64,000 nucleotides of DNA from Mycolicibacter sp. MU0102 (GCF_963378105.1 NZ_OY726398.1:868001-932000); one strand, 5' to 3'; counted from the stretch's first letter, positions 51,290 through 60,320 are shown. The notes: generated from the sequence alone by a model not told the origin. Translations and numbers: made by a program.

Positions 51290-52030
51290 CTACCCGGCCG
51301 TTTTCCCGTTGTCGGTCATGTAGACCGCGCCGTGCACCGCGGCCGCGGCATCGCTGGCCAAGAACGCGATCACCTCGGCGACGTCGCTGGGTGCGCTCAT
51401 CCCGCGCGGCGAAGCCACCCGCATGATCAGGTTGACGTCGGCTCCCTCGGGAAGCTGGAAGTTGGTCACCTGCGGGGTCAGCATCCCGCCCGGGCAGATC
51501 GCGTTGACGCGTAGCTTTTCCGCGGTGAACTCCACGGCCAATGCCCGGGTGAGCCCGACGAGCCCGTGCTTGGCTGCGCAGTAGCCCGCCGAGTACGCCT
51601 GCCCTTCCACCCCGGCGATCGAGGCGACGTTGACGATATTGCCGGCGGTCTCCAGCAGGTGCGGCAGCGCCGCGCGGCACAGGAAGAACGGCCCGTTGAG
51701 GTTGACCGCCAGATCATGGGCCCACTCGTCGTCGGTGACGGCCTGCGTGTGGCGCATCTGATGGGCGCCGGCGACGTTGACCAGAACATCGAGGCGGCCG
51801 AACTGGGCGACGCATTGCTCGACCGCCGCAGCACAGGCTGCCGCGGTGCTGATGTCGGTGGGGGCGTACTGCCCGCCGGGAACGTCGGCGAACACTGTGG
51901 CAAGCCGCTCGGCGTCGCGCGCCAGCCCGAACACCGTCGCACCGCGGGCGGCGAACAGTTGGGCGGTCGCCGCGCCCAGCCCGGACGACGCACCGGTTAC
52001 CAGCGCCACTTTGCCTGACAGATCGGTCAT
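51290..52030 (-). CDS. SDR-family oxidoreductase
   Basis: 246 aa from ATG 52030 (GGAGAG 5-7 nt upstream). Classical SDR: VTGASSGLGAAT, NVAGAH, a Ser in NVASIAG and YCAAKHGLV (Tyr/Lys). The C-terminal motif is AVYMTDNGKTAG. NAD(P)-dependent alcohol/ketone interconversion; substrate not visible. It is divergent from a second SDR, 60 bp apart. Confidence 0.84.
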   Translation of the reverse strand: MTDLSGKVALVTGASSGLGAATAQLFAARGATVFGLARDAERLATVFADVPGGQYAPTDISTAAACAAAVEQCVAQFGRLDVLVNVAGAHQMRHTQAVTDDEWAHDLAVNLNGPFFLCRAALPHLLETAGNIVNVASIAGVEGQAYSAGYCAAKHGLVGLTRALAVEFTAEKLRVNAICPGGMLTPQVTNFQLPEGADVNLIMRVASPRGMSAPSDVAEVIAFLASDAAAAVHGAVYMTDNGKTAG

Positions 52031-52078
52031 TTCGACTCTCCGCATCACCCAGTCGACCGGCACTGATGCGCAGCCGTC

Positions 52079-52084
52079 TACCGT
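52079..52084 (+). promoter_or_regulatory. -10 element for the second SDR
   Basis: TACCGT lies 6 nt before ATG 52091, a leaderless arrangement in the short gap between divergent SDR genes. Confidence 0.5.
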
Positions 52085-52090
52085 CCAGTT

Positions 52091-52930
52091 ATGGCTTCAG
52101 TATCAGTGATCACCGGCGGTGCGGGCGGCATGGGTCTGGCGACGGCCAAGATCCTGGGCCGAGACCACACCGTGGTGCTGTGTGATGTTCGGCAGCAGCG
52201 GCTCGACTCCGCGCAGGTCGCGCTCTCCGAGCTCGGTATCGCCGCGACCGCCGTCAACTGCGATGTCACCGATCGTGACGCGGTCACCCGGCTGTTCGGC
52301 ACCGCATCGGGCCTTGGGCCGCTGGCGTCGGTGATCCACACCGCCGGGGTCAGCCCGAGCATGGGTGACGCCGAATTCGTCATGCGGATCAACGCGTTCG
52401 GCACCCTCGTCGTCAACGAGGTGTTCTACAACATCGCGCCCGAGGGTGCGGTGATCGTCAACGTGGCTTCGATGGCCGCGCAGCTACTGCCCGACAAGGC
52501 GTATCCCACCAAGCAGTTCCCGTTGGCGCTGGACGACGGCGACGCCTTCGTGGCCGCGATGACGGCGTATTGCAGCAACGCCCCCGAGCAGATGCGCTCG
52601 GGCTTCTCCTACACGGTCAGTAAGGCCTTCGTGAAGTGGTATTGCGCCTCGCAGGCCGAGCGGTTCGGCGGTCGCGGGCTGCGCATCGTCTCGGTGTCGC
52701 CGGGCAACATCGACACCGAGATGGGCCGGCGCGAAGAGAAGGCCGGGGTGGGCATGATGATGCCCGACGCGCTGATCCCGCGGTGGGGTACGGCCGAGGA
52801 GATGGCCGAGCTGTTCGCCTTCTGCGCCGGAGACAAGTGCGCCTATCTCACCGGCGCCGACATCCTCGCCGACGGGGGAGTGGTCGCCTCGATGCGCGAA
52901 CGCGCCCGGGTGGCCGCCGAACTTGGGTAG
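52091..52930 (+). CDS. SDR-family oxidoreductase
   Basis: 279 aa. The cofactor motif ITGGAGGMGLAT is at residues 6-17, HTAGVS near 91, a Ser in NVASMAAQLLP and the catalytic YTVSKAFVKWY (Tyr/Lys). ILADGGVVASM is near the end. An insert between strand and helix (about 135-175) is longer than in FabG-type SDRs. Function otherwise open. Leaderless start. Confidence 0.84.
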   Translation: MASVSVITGGAGGMGLATAKILGRDHTVVLCDVRQQRLDSAQVALSELGIAATAVNCDVTDRDAVTRLFGTASGLGPLASVIHTAGVSPSMGDAEFVMRINAFGTLVVNEVFYNIAPEGAVIVNVASMAAQLLPDKAYPTKQFPLALDDGDAFVAAMTAYCSNAPEQMRSGFSYTVSKAFVKWYCASQAERFGGRGLRIVSVSPGNIDTEMGRREEKAGVGMMMPDALIPRWGTAEEMAELFAFCAGDKCAYLTGADILADGGVVASMRERARVAAELG

Positions 52931-52957
52931 CGTGCCGTTGAGGGGAAGGGGGCGCCG

Positions 52958-53386
52958 ATGCGCTACACCCGCACTGATCCCATCGCGGCCCGTCTCAGCG
53001 AGGTCTGGGCCGTCCTGACCGACGTCGAGCATTGGCCGGACTGGACGGCATCGATGCGTGAGATCGTCCGCCTCGACTCGGGTCCGCTGCGAGTCGGCAG
53101 TACCGCCCGTGTCCGGCAGCCTGCTGGTCGTCCGATGGTGTGGACGGTCACCGACCTGGTGCACGAGCGCTCCTTCACCTGGACGGCGTCGACGGCGGGC
53201 ATCCGCTTCACCGGCTTCCACGAGTTGTCGCCGACCGGGTCGGGGGTGCGGGCCGTGCTGACTTTTACGGTGAGCGGTCCGATGGCTTGGCTGGCCGGTC
53301 TGCTCGCCGGTAGCCGGATTCGTCGCTATGTCGACATGGAGGCGGACGGGCTCAAGCGGCGCTCGGAAGGCCGCGCGGCGCCCTAG
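52958..53386 (+). CDS. SRPBCC-family protein
   Basis: 142 aa Bet v 1-like ligand-binding fold: VWAVLTDVEHWPDWTASMREIVRLDSGPLRVGSTARVRQP at the start and a long C-terminal helix. No catalytic residues. It may bind hydrophobic molecules. It begins 27 bp after the SDR, with AGGGGAAGGGGG as ribosome site, so it is probably cotranscribed with the SDR. A strong hairpin follows immediately. Confidence 0.76.
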   Translation: MRYTRTDPIAARLSEVWAVLTDVEHWPDWTASMREIVRLDSGPLRVGSTARVRQPAGRPMVWTVTDLVHERSFTWTASTAGIRFTGFHELSPTGSGVRAVLTFTVSGPMAWLAGLLAGSRIRRYVDMEADGLKRRSEGRAAP

Positions 53387-53406
53387 CGCCCGGTCGAAGC
53401 GGGCGC
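53386..53406 (+). terminator. Terminator-like hairpin after SRPBCC gene
   Basis: GCGCCCG (53386-53392) and CGGGCGC (53400-53406) make a perfect 7-bp stem with a 7-nt loop, overlapping the last base of the SRPBCC stop. No U-tract follows. Confidence 0.55.
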
Positions 53407-53494
53407 CCGTCATGGGTCCGGCGACGGAAGCTGGGGCGCTGATCTGGTCGGTCGATTCGGGGTGCGGAATGCTCCGCAGCAGCTAAGTTAACGT

Positions 53495-53523
53495 TTGACA
53501 CGCGGCGGGTGGGTGCTTACCGT
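53495..53523 (+). promoter_or_regulatory. Promoter of the desaturase gene
   Basis: TTGACA (53495-53500), a 17-bp spacer and TACCGT (53518-53523) form a near-perfect SigA promoter with start expected near 53530, directly under the palindrome that follows. Confidence 0.72.
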
Positions 53524-53529
53524 GGAACA

Positions 53530-53549
53530 AACCTACGGAACCGTAGGTT
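53530..53549. promoter_or_regulatory. 20-bp perfect palindrome, desaturase operator
   Basis: AACCTACGG-AA-CCGTAGGTT is a perfect 9-2-9 inverted repeat lying on the expected transcription start of the desaturase. This is the right place for a repressor. Acyl-ACP desaturase genes of mycobacteria are under a TetR-type acyl-CoA-responsive regulator (MadR), so this may be its operator; that link is inference. Confidence 0.7.
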
Positions 53550-53605
53550 CGGCTGGGGGGCCAAGAGACAGCCCACCTGTCTATCGGGGAGGGGACTGAA
53601 AAACT

Positions 53606-54523
53606 ATGGGGAATGTCCAGACGGCACTGCTTCACGAGTTGGAGCCGATTGTCGAGCAGAACCTGAATCGCCACCTCAAGGCGGCCAAGCCGTGGCTGCC
53701 GCACGACTACGTGCCGTGGAGCAAGGGGCGCGACTTCGCCTTCCTCGGGGGCGAGGACTGGGTTCCCGAAGACTCGCCGCTGGACTCAGTCGCCAAGGCT
53801 GCGCTGCTGGTCAACCTGCTGACCGAGGACAACCTGCCGTCCTACCACCGCGAGATCGCCACCACCTTCGGTCGGGACGGCGCCTGGGGCACCTGGGTGG
53901 GCCAGTGGACCGCCGAGGAGGGCCGCCACAGCATCGCGCTGCGTGACTACCTCATCGTCACCCGCGGCATCGACCCGGTGAACCTCGAGAACATGCGGAT
54001 GCAGCACACCATCGCCGGCTATGACTCCGGCGGCAAGTCAGCGCTGGGGGTGCTGGCGTATGTGTCCTTCCAGGAGCTCGCCACCCGGGTGTCGCACCGC
54101 AACACCGGCAAGGCCTCTGGATGCCCCCTCGCTGACCAGTTGCTGGCCCGCGTCGCACTCGACGAGAACCTGCACATGGTGTTCTACCGCAACCTGATGC
54201 AGGCGGCCCTGGAGATCGCCCCGGACGAGGCGATGTGCGCCATCCGCGACGAGGTGCTCGGCTTCTCGATGCCCGGGATGAACATGCCCGGCTTCCAGGA
54301 GAACGCCATCATGATCGCCAAGGCCGGGATCTACGACCTGCGTATCCACCACGATGACGTCATCCAGCCGGTGCTGCGCTTCTGGAAGATCCACGAGCGC
54401 AACGACTTCGGTGCTGTGGGCGATGAGGCCCGCGAGCAGGTCGTCGGCTTCATGAAGATGGTCGACGAGCGGGCCACCTACTACGAAGAGAAGGCCAAGG
54501 CGCGCGAGAGCGTCTCCGCCTAG
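53606..54523 (+). CDS. Acyl-ACP desaturase (DesA-type)
   Basis: 305 aa. Soluble diiron desaturase: acidic ligands in LLTEDNLPSYHREI, the EExxH motif TAEEGRHSIAL (about 93-103) and the second DENLH (about 189-193). Plant-type stearoyl-ACP desaturases and mycobacterial DesA1/DesA2 share this layout. DesA proteins are thought to introduce the double bond of mycolic acid precursors. A purine-rich GGGGAGGGG is the ribosome site. It converges on the methyltransferase gene with 4-bp overlap. Confidence 0.88.
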   Translation: MGNVQTALLHELEPIVEQNLNRHLKAAKPWLPHDYVPWSKGRDFAFLGGEDWVPEDSPLDSVAKAALLVNLLTEDNLPSYHREIATTFGRDGAWGTWVGQWTAEEGRHSIALRDYLIVTRGIDPVNLENMRMQHTIAGYDSGGKSALGVLAYVSFQELATRVSHRNTGKASGCPLADQLLARVALDENLHMVFYRNLMQAALEIAPDEAMCAIRDEVLGFSMPGMNMPGFQENAIMIAKAGIYDLRIHHDDVIQPVLRFWKIHERNDFGAVGDEAREQVVGFMKMVDERATYYEEKAKARESVSA

Positions 54524-55449
54524 CCCTTGATCGAGGTGTAGTAGGTCGTGTCGGCCATCGACACCGAGTCGGCGCCTCGTGCGGGCGTCGGACGCCCGTA
54601 CTGCGTCAGCAGCTCGGTCATGGTCTGGCCGGTCGATGTCCAGCCCAGGGGCTCGAGGTAGGTGCCGACGTCGTTGCGGTCTCCCTCGTAGCCGAGTTCG
54701 GAGAACTCCAGGTCGAAACCGTGCGCCCGCCATTTGTCAGTGGCGCTGCGCATCATCTCCCGGGCCTGCTCGTGCTGGGCCGCCGAGATGTTCGGAATGG
54801 CCTCGGTGGCCAGTCGGCTGCCGTCGGCACTCAGTGCGGTGATGTTGTCCAGCAGCCGATCCTGCGCTTCCGGAGGGAGATAGCCGAGCAGTCCCTCCGC
54901 GATCCATGCGGTGGCCTGGGTGCGGTCGAACCCCGCCTCGATCAACGCGGCCTGCCAGTCATCGCGCAGATCGACGGCGACGCCGCGGCGATCGGCGGTG
55001 GGCTCGGCGCCCAAGTCGGCCAGCGTCGCGGTCTTGAACGCCAGCACCGCGGGTTGGTCGATCTCGAAGATCGTCATGCCCGACGGCCACGTCAGTCGGT
55101 AGGCGCGTGCATCCAGACCCGATGCGAGGATCACCGCCTGGCGAATGCCGGCCTGGGTGGCGGCGGTGAAGAATGCGTCGAAAAAGCGGGTGCGGGCGGC
55201 CATCGCGTCGGGCATCTGCCCGAGCTTCCAGCCGGACTCGTGGTCGTCGAGATCGGTGCCCGCCAGTTCCCCGGCGGCCCATTTGGTCAAGAAGTCGACG
55301 CCGACCGCCCGGACCAGTGGCTCGGCGAAGCGGTCGTCGATCAGCGGATCGTCGGCCTTGGTGGCGATCGCCCGGGCGGCGGCGACCATTGTCGCGGTGG
55401 CTCCCACGCTGGTGGCCAGGTCCCAGGTGTCATTGTCGGTGCGTGCCAT
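54520..55449 (-). CDS. SAM-dependent methyltransferase (TIGR00027 family)
   Basis: 309 aa. Begins TDNDTWDLATSVGATATMVAAARAIATKADDPLIDDRFAEPLVRAVG and has VILASGLDARAYRL as SAM-binding motif I, the pattern of the large mycobacterial PPM/leucine-carboxyl-methyltransferase-like family. The substrate is unknown; many paralogues exist in mycobacteria. Start at ATG 55449. Confidence 0.87.
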   Translation of the reverse strand: MARTDNDTWDLATSVGATATMVAAARAIATKADDPLIDDRFAEPLVRAVGVDFLTKWAAGELAGTDLDDHESGWKLGQMPDAMAARTRFFDAFFTAATQAGIRQAVILASGLDARAYRLTWPSGMTIFEIDQPAVLAFKTATLADLGAEPTADRRGVAVDLRDDWQAALIEAGFDRTQATAWIAEGLLGYLPPEAQDRLLDNITALSADGSRLATEAIPNISAAQHEQAREMMRSATDKWRAHGFDLEFSELGYEGDRNDVGTYLEPLGWTSTGQTMTELLTQYGRPTPARGADSVSMADTTYYTSIKG

Positions 55450-55520
55450 TGAGCGCTCCTTGAGGTGATGGACAGGGCGATTTGCTTAGTCTAGCAATTA
55501 ATTAGTCTATTTAACAAACG

Positions 55521-56870
55521 TTACGAACCGGACGGTGCTTCCGGCTCCGCGGTCCAGGTGGTGGGCAGCATCGGAACCGTCGGGCCGCTGCCGAAGGCGT
55601 CCTCGTCCAACGTCGCCAAGCCGGTTGCGTGTTCCCCGCTACCTCGCGAGTGGGTTCCGGCCAGGCCCAAGGCGCCCGCGTTACGGTCGGACGCCGTCGT
55701 CGACGGTGGGGGCGTCGGTGCATCGGGTACGAGTGGTTCGGAGTCCATGGCCATGGTCGCGCCGGGCTCCTTGGCCGCGGTGCGGCGTCGGCGACGCGCT
55801 GGGCTCGAGGCGGCCTTCCGGGTCCGAACGCCCGAGGCGGGCGCCGCTTCCTGGTCGTTGAGCGTGGGGCCGAACCCTTTATCGGGTCCGTGGCCAGACG
55901 GTGCCGCCGCGCGGACCGCCGGAGCGATAGCTACGGCTGTCGGGATGAGGGCGGGGGTGGCGGGAGTCGGGGTGGTGGCAGTGACCGAGGTGGCGGGGGT
56001 CGGCGAGCCCGGCGCGAATCCTGCCGCCGGCACGTCATCGGAGGGTGGCGCTATGAGCACCGCCGGCACCCTTGCCGCGACCACGATGACGGGCTTTGTC
56101 ACGGCCGCGATCACCGGCGCCATGGGCGGCACGCTCGCGACCTGGGCCGCCGCGGCGTTGATGGCCTCGATGATGCGGTTCACGATCTCCACGATGATCG
56201 CGATGATCGGGCCGTCCAAGATGTCGGCGATCTCCAGGAAGATCGCGAGGGTTTCGTACAGGGCGGTGAGGGCGTCGGCCGGGCTGCCGCCGGCGCCGTC
56301 ATCGTCGCCACCGCCGCCGTCCTCGAACGCCAGGATCGGCGGCGCCGCCGGTGTGCGGGGCACGGTGGCCAAGGCCGTGTCCGAAATCGTTTGATAGGTA
56401 GCCATCGTGGTGGCCGCTTGGATCCACATACGGATGTAGTCGGCTTCGGTGAGGGCGATCGGGATGGTGTTGATGCCGAAGAAGTTCGTCGCCACCAGGA
56501 TCGCGTGCGCGGCGTGATTGGCCGCCAGCTCGGCCATGGTTGGCATGGTGGCCAACGCGCTGGCGTAGGCCGCCGCGGCGATCTCGTGTTGGGCGGCGGC
56601 GCGCGCACTGTCGGCGCTGGCTTGCATGAGCCACGCCGAATACGGTTGGTGTGCAGTCACATAGCGTTCTGCGCTTGGTCCCATCCAGATTCCGGCATGA
56701 ACGGTGCCCAAGGTGCTGTTCAAATCCGCCGCTGCCGAGGCGTATTCAGAGCTCAATGATGACCACGCTGACGCGGCGGCGATCAGCGCCCCCGGGCCCG
56801 GTCCACTGCTCAGCAATGCGGAATGGACCTCGGGCGGCGAAGCCAGCCACGTCGGCGCAATCGGATGCAA
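55521..56870 (-). CDS. PPE-family protein
   Basis: 449 aa. Starts with WLASPPEVHSALLSSGPG, carrying the PPE sequence near residue 13, then the ~175-residue helical PPE domain (YVTAHQPYSAWLMQASADSARAA...). The C-terminal half is Ala/Pro/Val-rich with long hydrophobic stretches, a GFGPTLNDQEA segment and an Arg/Lys-rich stretch (RTRKAASSPARRRRRTAAK), similar to PPE-PPW type tails. TTG 56870 is used as the start; AGGAG is 12 nt upstream. There is no PE gene beside it. Such proteins are surface-exposed or secreted through ESX systems. Confidence 0.83.
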   Translation of the reverse strand: MHPIAPTWLASPPEVHSALLSSGPGPGALIAAASAWSSLSSEYASAAADLNSTLGTVHAGIWMGPSAERYVTAHQPYSAWLMQASADSARAAAQHEIAAAAYASALATMPTMAELAANHAAHAILVATNFFGINTIPIALTEADYIRMWIQAATTMATYQTISDTALATVPRTPAAPPILAFEDGGGGDDDGAGGSPADALTALYETLAIFLEIADILDGPIIAIIVEIVNRIIEAINAAAAQVASVPPMAPVIAAVTKPVIVVAARVPAVLIAPPSDDVPAAGFAPGSPTPATSVTATTPTPATPALIPTAVAIAPAVRAAAPSGHGPDKGFGPTLNDQEAAPASGVRTRKAASSPARRRRRTAAKEPGATMAMDSEPLVPDAPTPPPSTTASDRNAGALGLAGTHSRGSGEHATGLATLDEDAFGSGPTVPMLPTTWTAEPEAPSGS

Positions 56871-56880
56871 TTAGCCCATC

Positions 56881-56912
56881 AACTCCTTCGACGACGAACT
56901 CCTTCGACGACG
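56881..56912. repeat. 16-bp tandem repeat before the PPE gene
   Basis: AACTCCTTCGACGACG is repeated twice without interruption. On the minus strand it doubles the AGGAG ribosome-site sequence just upstream of the PPE start, so copy number could alter expression. Confidence 0.6.
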
Positions 56913-57019
56913 AACGCGCAATAGTCACGCTAGGAGCGGTTATCGACGCGGGCGAAAAGGGTGGGCGGCGTAGGAGTTAACGTCCAAAGAACGCTCGGCA
57001 GGGAAGGTGGAGCCGTCGT

Positions 57020-58258
57020 CTAGCGCACGGTCAGATAGATCAGCGCCACATTGAGCGTCCCGATCACCGCGGTGATCGCCCAACCGAGGGCCGAGGTCAG
57101 CGGCCCGTTGGCGTCGGCACCCATCAGCGCCCGGTCGCCGGTCACCCGGATCAGCGGTACCAGCGCGAACGGGATGCCGAAGGACAGCACCACCTGCGAG
57201 ATCACCAGTGCCCGCGTGGGCTCGACCCCCAGGGCCAGGATCGCCAGCGCCGGGCCCAGCGTGATCAACCGGCGCCAGAGCAGCGGAACCGACACCCGCA
57301 ACAGGCCCTGCATGATCATCGCGCCGGCGTAGGCGCCCACCGAGGTCGACGCCAATCCCGAGGCCAGCAGTCCGATCGCGAAGAACAGCGCGACCGTCGG
57401 CCCCAGGGTGTTGCCGACCGCGGCGTGTGCACCCTCGATGGAACCGGCGTCATCCATGCCGCGCAGGTTGTTCGCGGCCACCACCAGCATGGCCAGATTC
57501 AGCGTTCCGGCCACCAGCATCGCCAGGCCCACGTCCCAGCGAGTGACCCGCAGCAGCCGCCGTCGCGCCGGGCCGGGCTCGGGCTGGCCGTGCCGATCGC
57601 GGGCCAGGCCCGAGTGCAGGTACACCGCGTGCGGCATCACTGTTGCGCCCAGGATTGCGGTGGCCAGCAGCACGCTCTCGGTGCCGTCGAAACGGGGCAA
57701 CAGGCCCGCCGCGACGTCGGCGGGCGCCGGTGGGGCGACCACCAGGCTGGCCAAAAATCCGATGGCGATGATGATCAGCAGCCCGCTGGTCACCTGCTCG
57801 AAAACCCGCGGCCCGCGCCGGTCGCCGACCGCCAGCAGCGCCATCGACACCACCCCGGTGATGAGGCCGCCAAGCACCAGCGGTAATCCGAAGATCAGGT
57901 TCAACGCGATGGCGCCGCCCACCACCTCGGCGAGATCTGTTGCCATGGCCACCAATTCGGCCTGCAGCCAATAGGCGATCCGGACCGGTTTGCGGCTGTG
58001 GGCGCCGATCACCTCCGGCAGCGAGCGTCCGGTCACCAATCCGAGCTTGGCGGACAGGTACTGCACCAGCCCGGCCATGACGTTGGCTGCGACGATGACC
58101 CAGACCAGCAGGAAGCCGAATTTCGCTCCCGCACTGACGTTGGCGGCTACGTTGCCCGGGTCGACGTAGGCGATGGCAGCGACGAAAGCCGGGCCGAGCA
58201 ATGCCCAGCCCGGCTTCAGTCGAACCGCGGTGTCTGCGGCCACCGACACCCTTTCCAT
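57020..58258 (-). CDS. mntH: Nramp-family manganese/divalent metal transporter
   Basis: 412 aa, about eleven helices. The Nramp signature DPGN is in IAYVDPGNVAANVSAGAKFGF (about 32), and the helix 6 region MPHAVYLHSGL carries the conserved MPH. It imports Mn2+ (and possibly Fe2+) with protons. It corresponds to M. tuberculosis Rv0924c, which sits beside the Rv0926c/Rv0927c homologues that follow here. Start ATG 58258. No obvious MntR/IdeR box upstream. Confidence 0.92.
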   Translation of the reverse strand: MERVSVAADTAVRLKPGWALLGPAFVAAIAYVDPGNVAANVSAGAKFGFLLVWVIVAANVMAGLVQYLSAKLGLVTGRSLPEVIGAHSRKPVRIAYWLQAELVAMATDLAEVVGGAIALNLIFGLPLVLGGLITGVVSMALLAVGDRRGPRVFEQVTSGLLIIIAIGFLASLVVAPPAPADVAAGLLPRFDGTESVLLATAILGATVMPHAVYLHSGLARDRHGQPEPGPARRRLLRVTRWDVGLAMLVAGTLNLAMLVVAANNLRGMDDAGSIEGAHAAVGNTLGPTVALFFAIGLLASGLASTSVGAYAGAMIMQGLLRVSVPLLWRRLITLGPALAILALGVEPTRALVISQVVLSFGIPFALVPLIRVTGDRALMGADANGPLTSALGWAITAVIGTLNVALIYLTVR

Positions 58259-58330
58259 CCGGATTAACGAACAGGAAAGTCAGGGTAGCCGGAATTTCGC
58301 CGACGGTCCGCGGTCACGGCGCCGCCGTGG

Positions 58331-59407
58331 TCAGCCGGCGCTGTAGAGGCCGCGCCCGGTGACCAGCGGCAGGTCCAGCGTGGTCCGGATGCCCGGCTCG
58401 GCTGCCACCACTGCGGGAATCGCGTTGACGACCCGCATCGCGGTGGCCACCAGGCCGGCGTGGTTGTGGTCGCCGTTGGGGCTGGACAGGCACAGGTCCA
58501 GCGCGTACGACGGCTCCCCGGTCACCTCGACGCGGTACGAGCCGCCTTCCTGAGCCGGCTGCGGCCACTCCGGGCACAGGTCTTCGCGCAGCCGGGTGAC
58601 GTGCTCAAGGACCACGGCGGCCTTGCCGTCAACCATCCCGCGTACCTCGAATCGCAATGCCGCGGCGGTGCCTTTGGCGATGTCACCCGAGGAAATCGAG
58701 AAGTCCTCCGGCGCGGGCACCCGGATATGGGACTGCTCGACCGAGTCGAGTTCCAGGCCCAGGCCGGCTGCGAGCTGGCGCACCACCGAACCCCACGCCA
58801 GGCTGAGCACACCGGGCTGCAGCAGCATCGGGGTCTCGTCCATCGACTGGCCGAAGCCCATCACGTCGAACATGACGGCCGCGCTGTCGTAGGTGGCGTA
58901 GTCGACGATCTCCATGCAGCGGATCTGCTGGACGCTCTGGCAGGTGCCTGCCAGGGCCAGGGGCAGCAGGTCGTTGGCGAAGCCCGGGTCGATGCCGTTG
59001 ATGAACAAGCTGGCGTTGCCGGCCTTGGCGGCGTCCTCGATCGGGGTCAGCATCTCTGCGGGGATGACGTTCCACGGGTACTGCAGGAACACCGCGCTGC
59101 TGCCGACGACGTTGATGCCGGCGCCCAGGATGCGCTTGAAGTCCTCCAGCGCCTCGACGAGCCGGTTGTCGGCCAGCGCGGTGTAGACCACGCAGTCAGG
59201 CTTGGCGTCGAGCACCTGCTGCAGGTCGGTCGTTGCGGTCACGCCGGTCGGCGTGTCAACACCGGCCAGTTCCGCAGCGTCTTTACCGGCCTTGGCGTCC
59301 GAGGACACCCACACCCCGGTCAGTTCGAACTCGGGGTTGGTGATCAGAGCTTTCAGTGCGTGGACACCGACGTTGCCGGTACCGATCTGAGCAACACGAA
59401 TAGTCAT
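58331..59407 (-). CDS. Dihydrodipicolinate-reductase-like protein (Rv0926c-like)
   Basis: 358 aa. N-terminal Rossmann fold with IRVAQIGTGNVGVHALKAL and SSDAKAGKDAAELAGVDTPTGVT, as in DapB-type N-domains. The middle INGIDPGFANDLLPLALAG is typical of mycobacterial Rv0926c-like proteins. It lacks the DapB active-site C-domain, so it is probably another NAD(P)-dependent enzyme. Substrate unknown. It is 14 bp downstream of the SDR and thus in the same operon. Confidence 0.82.
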   Translation of the reverse strand: MTIRVAQIGTGNVGVHALKALITNPEFELTGVWVSSDAKAGKDAAELAGVDTPTGVTATTDLQQVLDAKPDCVVYTALADNRLVEALEDFKRILGAGINVVGSSAVFLQYPWNVIPAEMLTPIEDAAKAGNASLFINGIDPGFANDLLPLALAGTCQSVQQIRCMEIVDYATYDSAAVMFDVMGFGQSMDETPMLLQPGVLSLAWGSVVRQLAAGLGLELDSVEQSHIRVPAPEDFSISSGDIAKGTAAALRFEVRGMVDGKAAVVLEHVTRLREDLCPEWPQPAQEGGSYRVEVTGEPSYALDLCLSSPNGDHNHAGLVATAMRVVNAIPAVVAAEPGIRTTLDLPLVTGRGLYSAG

Positions 59408-59421
59408 AGGTCAGCAGTTCC

Positions 59422-60213
59422 TCACAGATCCGGGACGGGCAGGTCAAGGTTCGGGAAGGTGATGCCGCCGTCGACTTCGAGCACCTTGCCGGTCAGGTAG
59501 TTGCCGGCCGGGGAAGCCAAGTACAGGGCGGCAGCCGCGATCTCCTCGGGGTCACCGAGTCGACGCATCGGCGTGGCCTTTTCCATGGGGGTGCGCAGCT
59601 CTTCGTTGGCGGCCACCACGTTCAGCGCCGAGGTCATGATCGATCCCGGGGCAATGGCGTTGACGCGGATCTTCGGGCACAGGTCCAGTGCGGCCAACCG
59701 GGTGTAGTGGGCCAGCGCGGCCTTGGCCGTGCCGTAGGCGGCGAACCCTCGTCCGGGCACCCGCCCCATGGTGGAGGTGATGTTGATGAACGAGCCGCCG
59801 CCGGAGTGCTCCAGCATCAGCGGCACCGCTGCGACGGTCAGGGCATGCGCCGTGGCGACGTTGAACGTGAACGCGTCTTTGAGGTCTTTGGTCGACGTGG
59901 TCAGCAGGGTGTTGGGCATCGTTCCGCCGACGTTGTTGACGACGATGTCGAGCCTGCCGAACGCCTCGACCGCTTCGGCGGCCAGCTTGGCGGTCTCCTC
60001 GGGATGAGCGAGATCGGCGACGACGATGTGGGCACGACGACCCGCCGCGCGGACCTGCTGCGCGACGGCCTCTAGTTCAGATTGGGTACGCGATGCGATC
60101 ACCACGTCGGCGCCCGCCTCGGCGAACGCGACGGCAATGGCGGCGCCCAAGCCCCGGCCAGCGCCGGTAACGACAGCTGTTTGATTATCGATTCGGAATT
60201 TGTCGAGTATCAC
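59422..60213 (-). CDS. SDR-family oxidoreductase (Rv0927c-like)
   Basis: 263 aa. VVTGAGRGLGAAIAVAFAEAG (cofactor loop), NNVGGTMPNT, ITSTMGRV and YGTAKAALAHY (Tyr/Lys) are all present; VLEVDGGITFP is at the end. Resembles FabG/glucose-dehydrogenase-type SDRs. It precedes the DapB-like gene, as Rv0927c/Rv0926c do in M. tuberculosis. Confidence 0.86.
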   Translation of the reverse strand: MILDKFRIDNQTAVVTGAGRGLGAAIAVAFAEAGADVVIASRTQSELEAVAQQVRAAGRRAHIVVADLAHPEETAKLAAEAVEAFGRLDIVVNNVGGTMPNTLLTTSTKDLKDAFTFNVATAHALTVAAVPLMLEHSGGGSFINITSTMGRVPGRGFAAYGTAKAALAHYTRLAALDLCPKIRVNAIAPGSIMTSALNVVAANEELRTPMEKATPMRRLGDPEEIAAAALYLASPAGNYLTGKVLEVDGGITFPNLDLPVPDL

Positions 60214-60320
60214 GTAGGCACGCTAACAAGGATCGGACGTCAGCTGAACCCCTTTATTGAAACACGTTCTAATTTAAGGTCGGGGCCCGTAAGTCCGCTG
60301 CGCGCGTCGGTGGATTCGGG

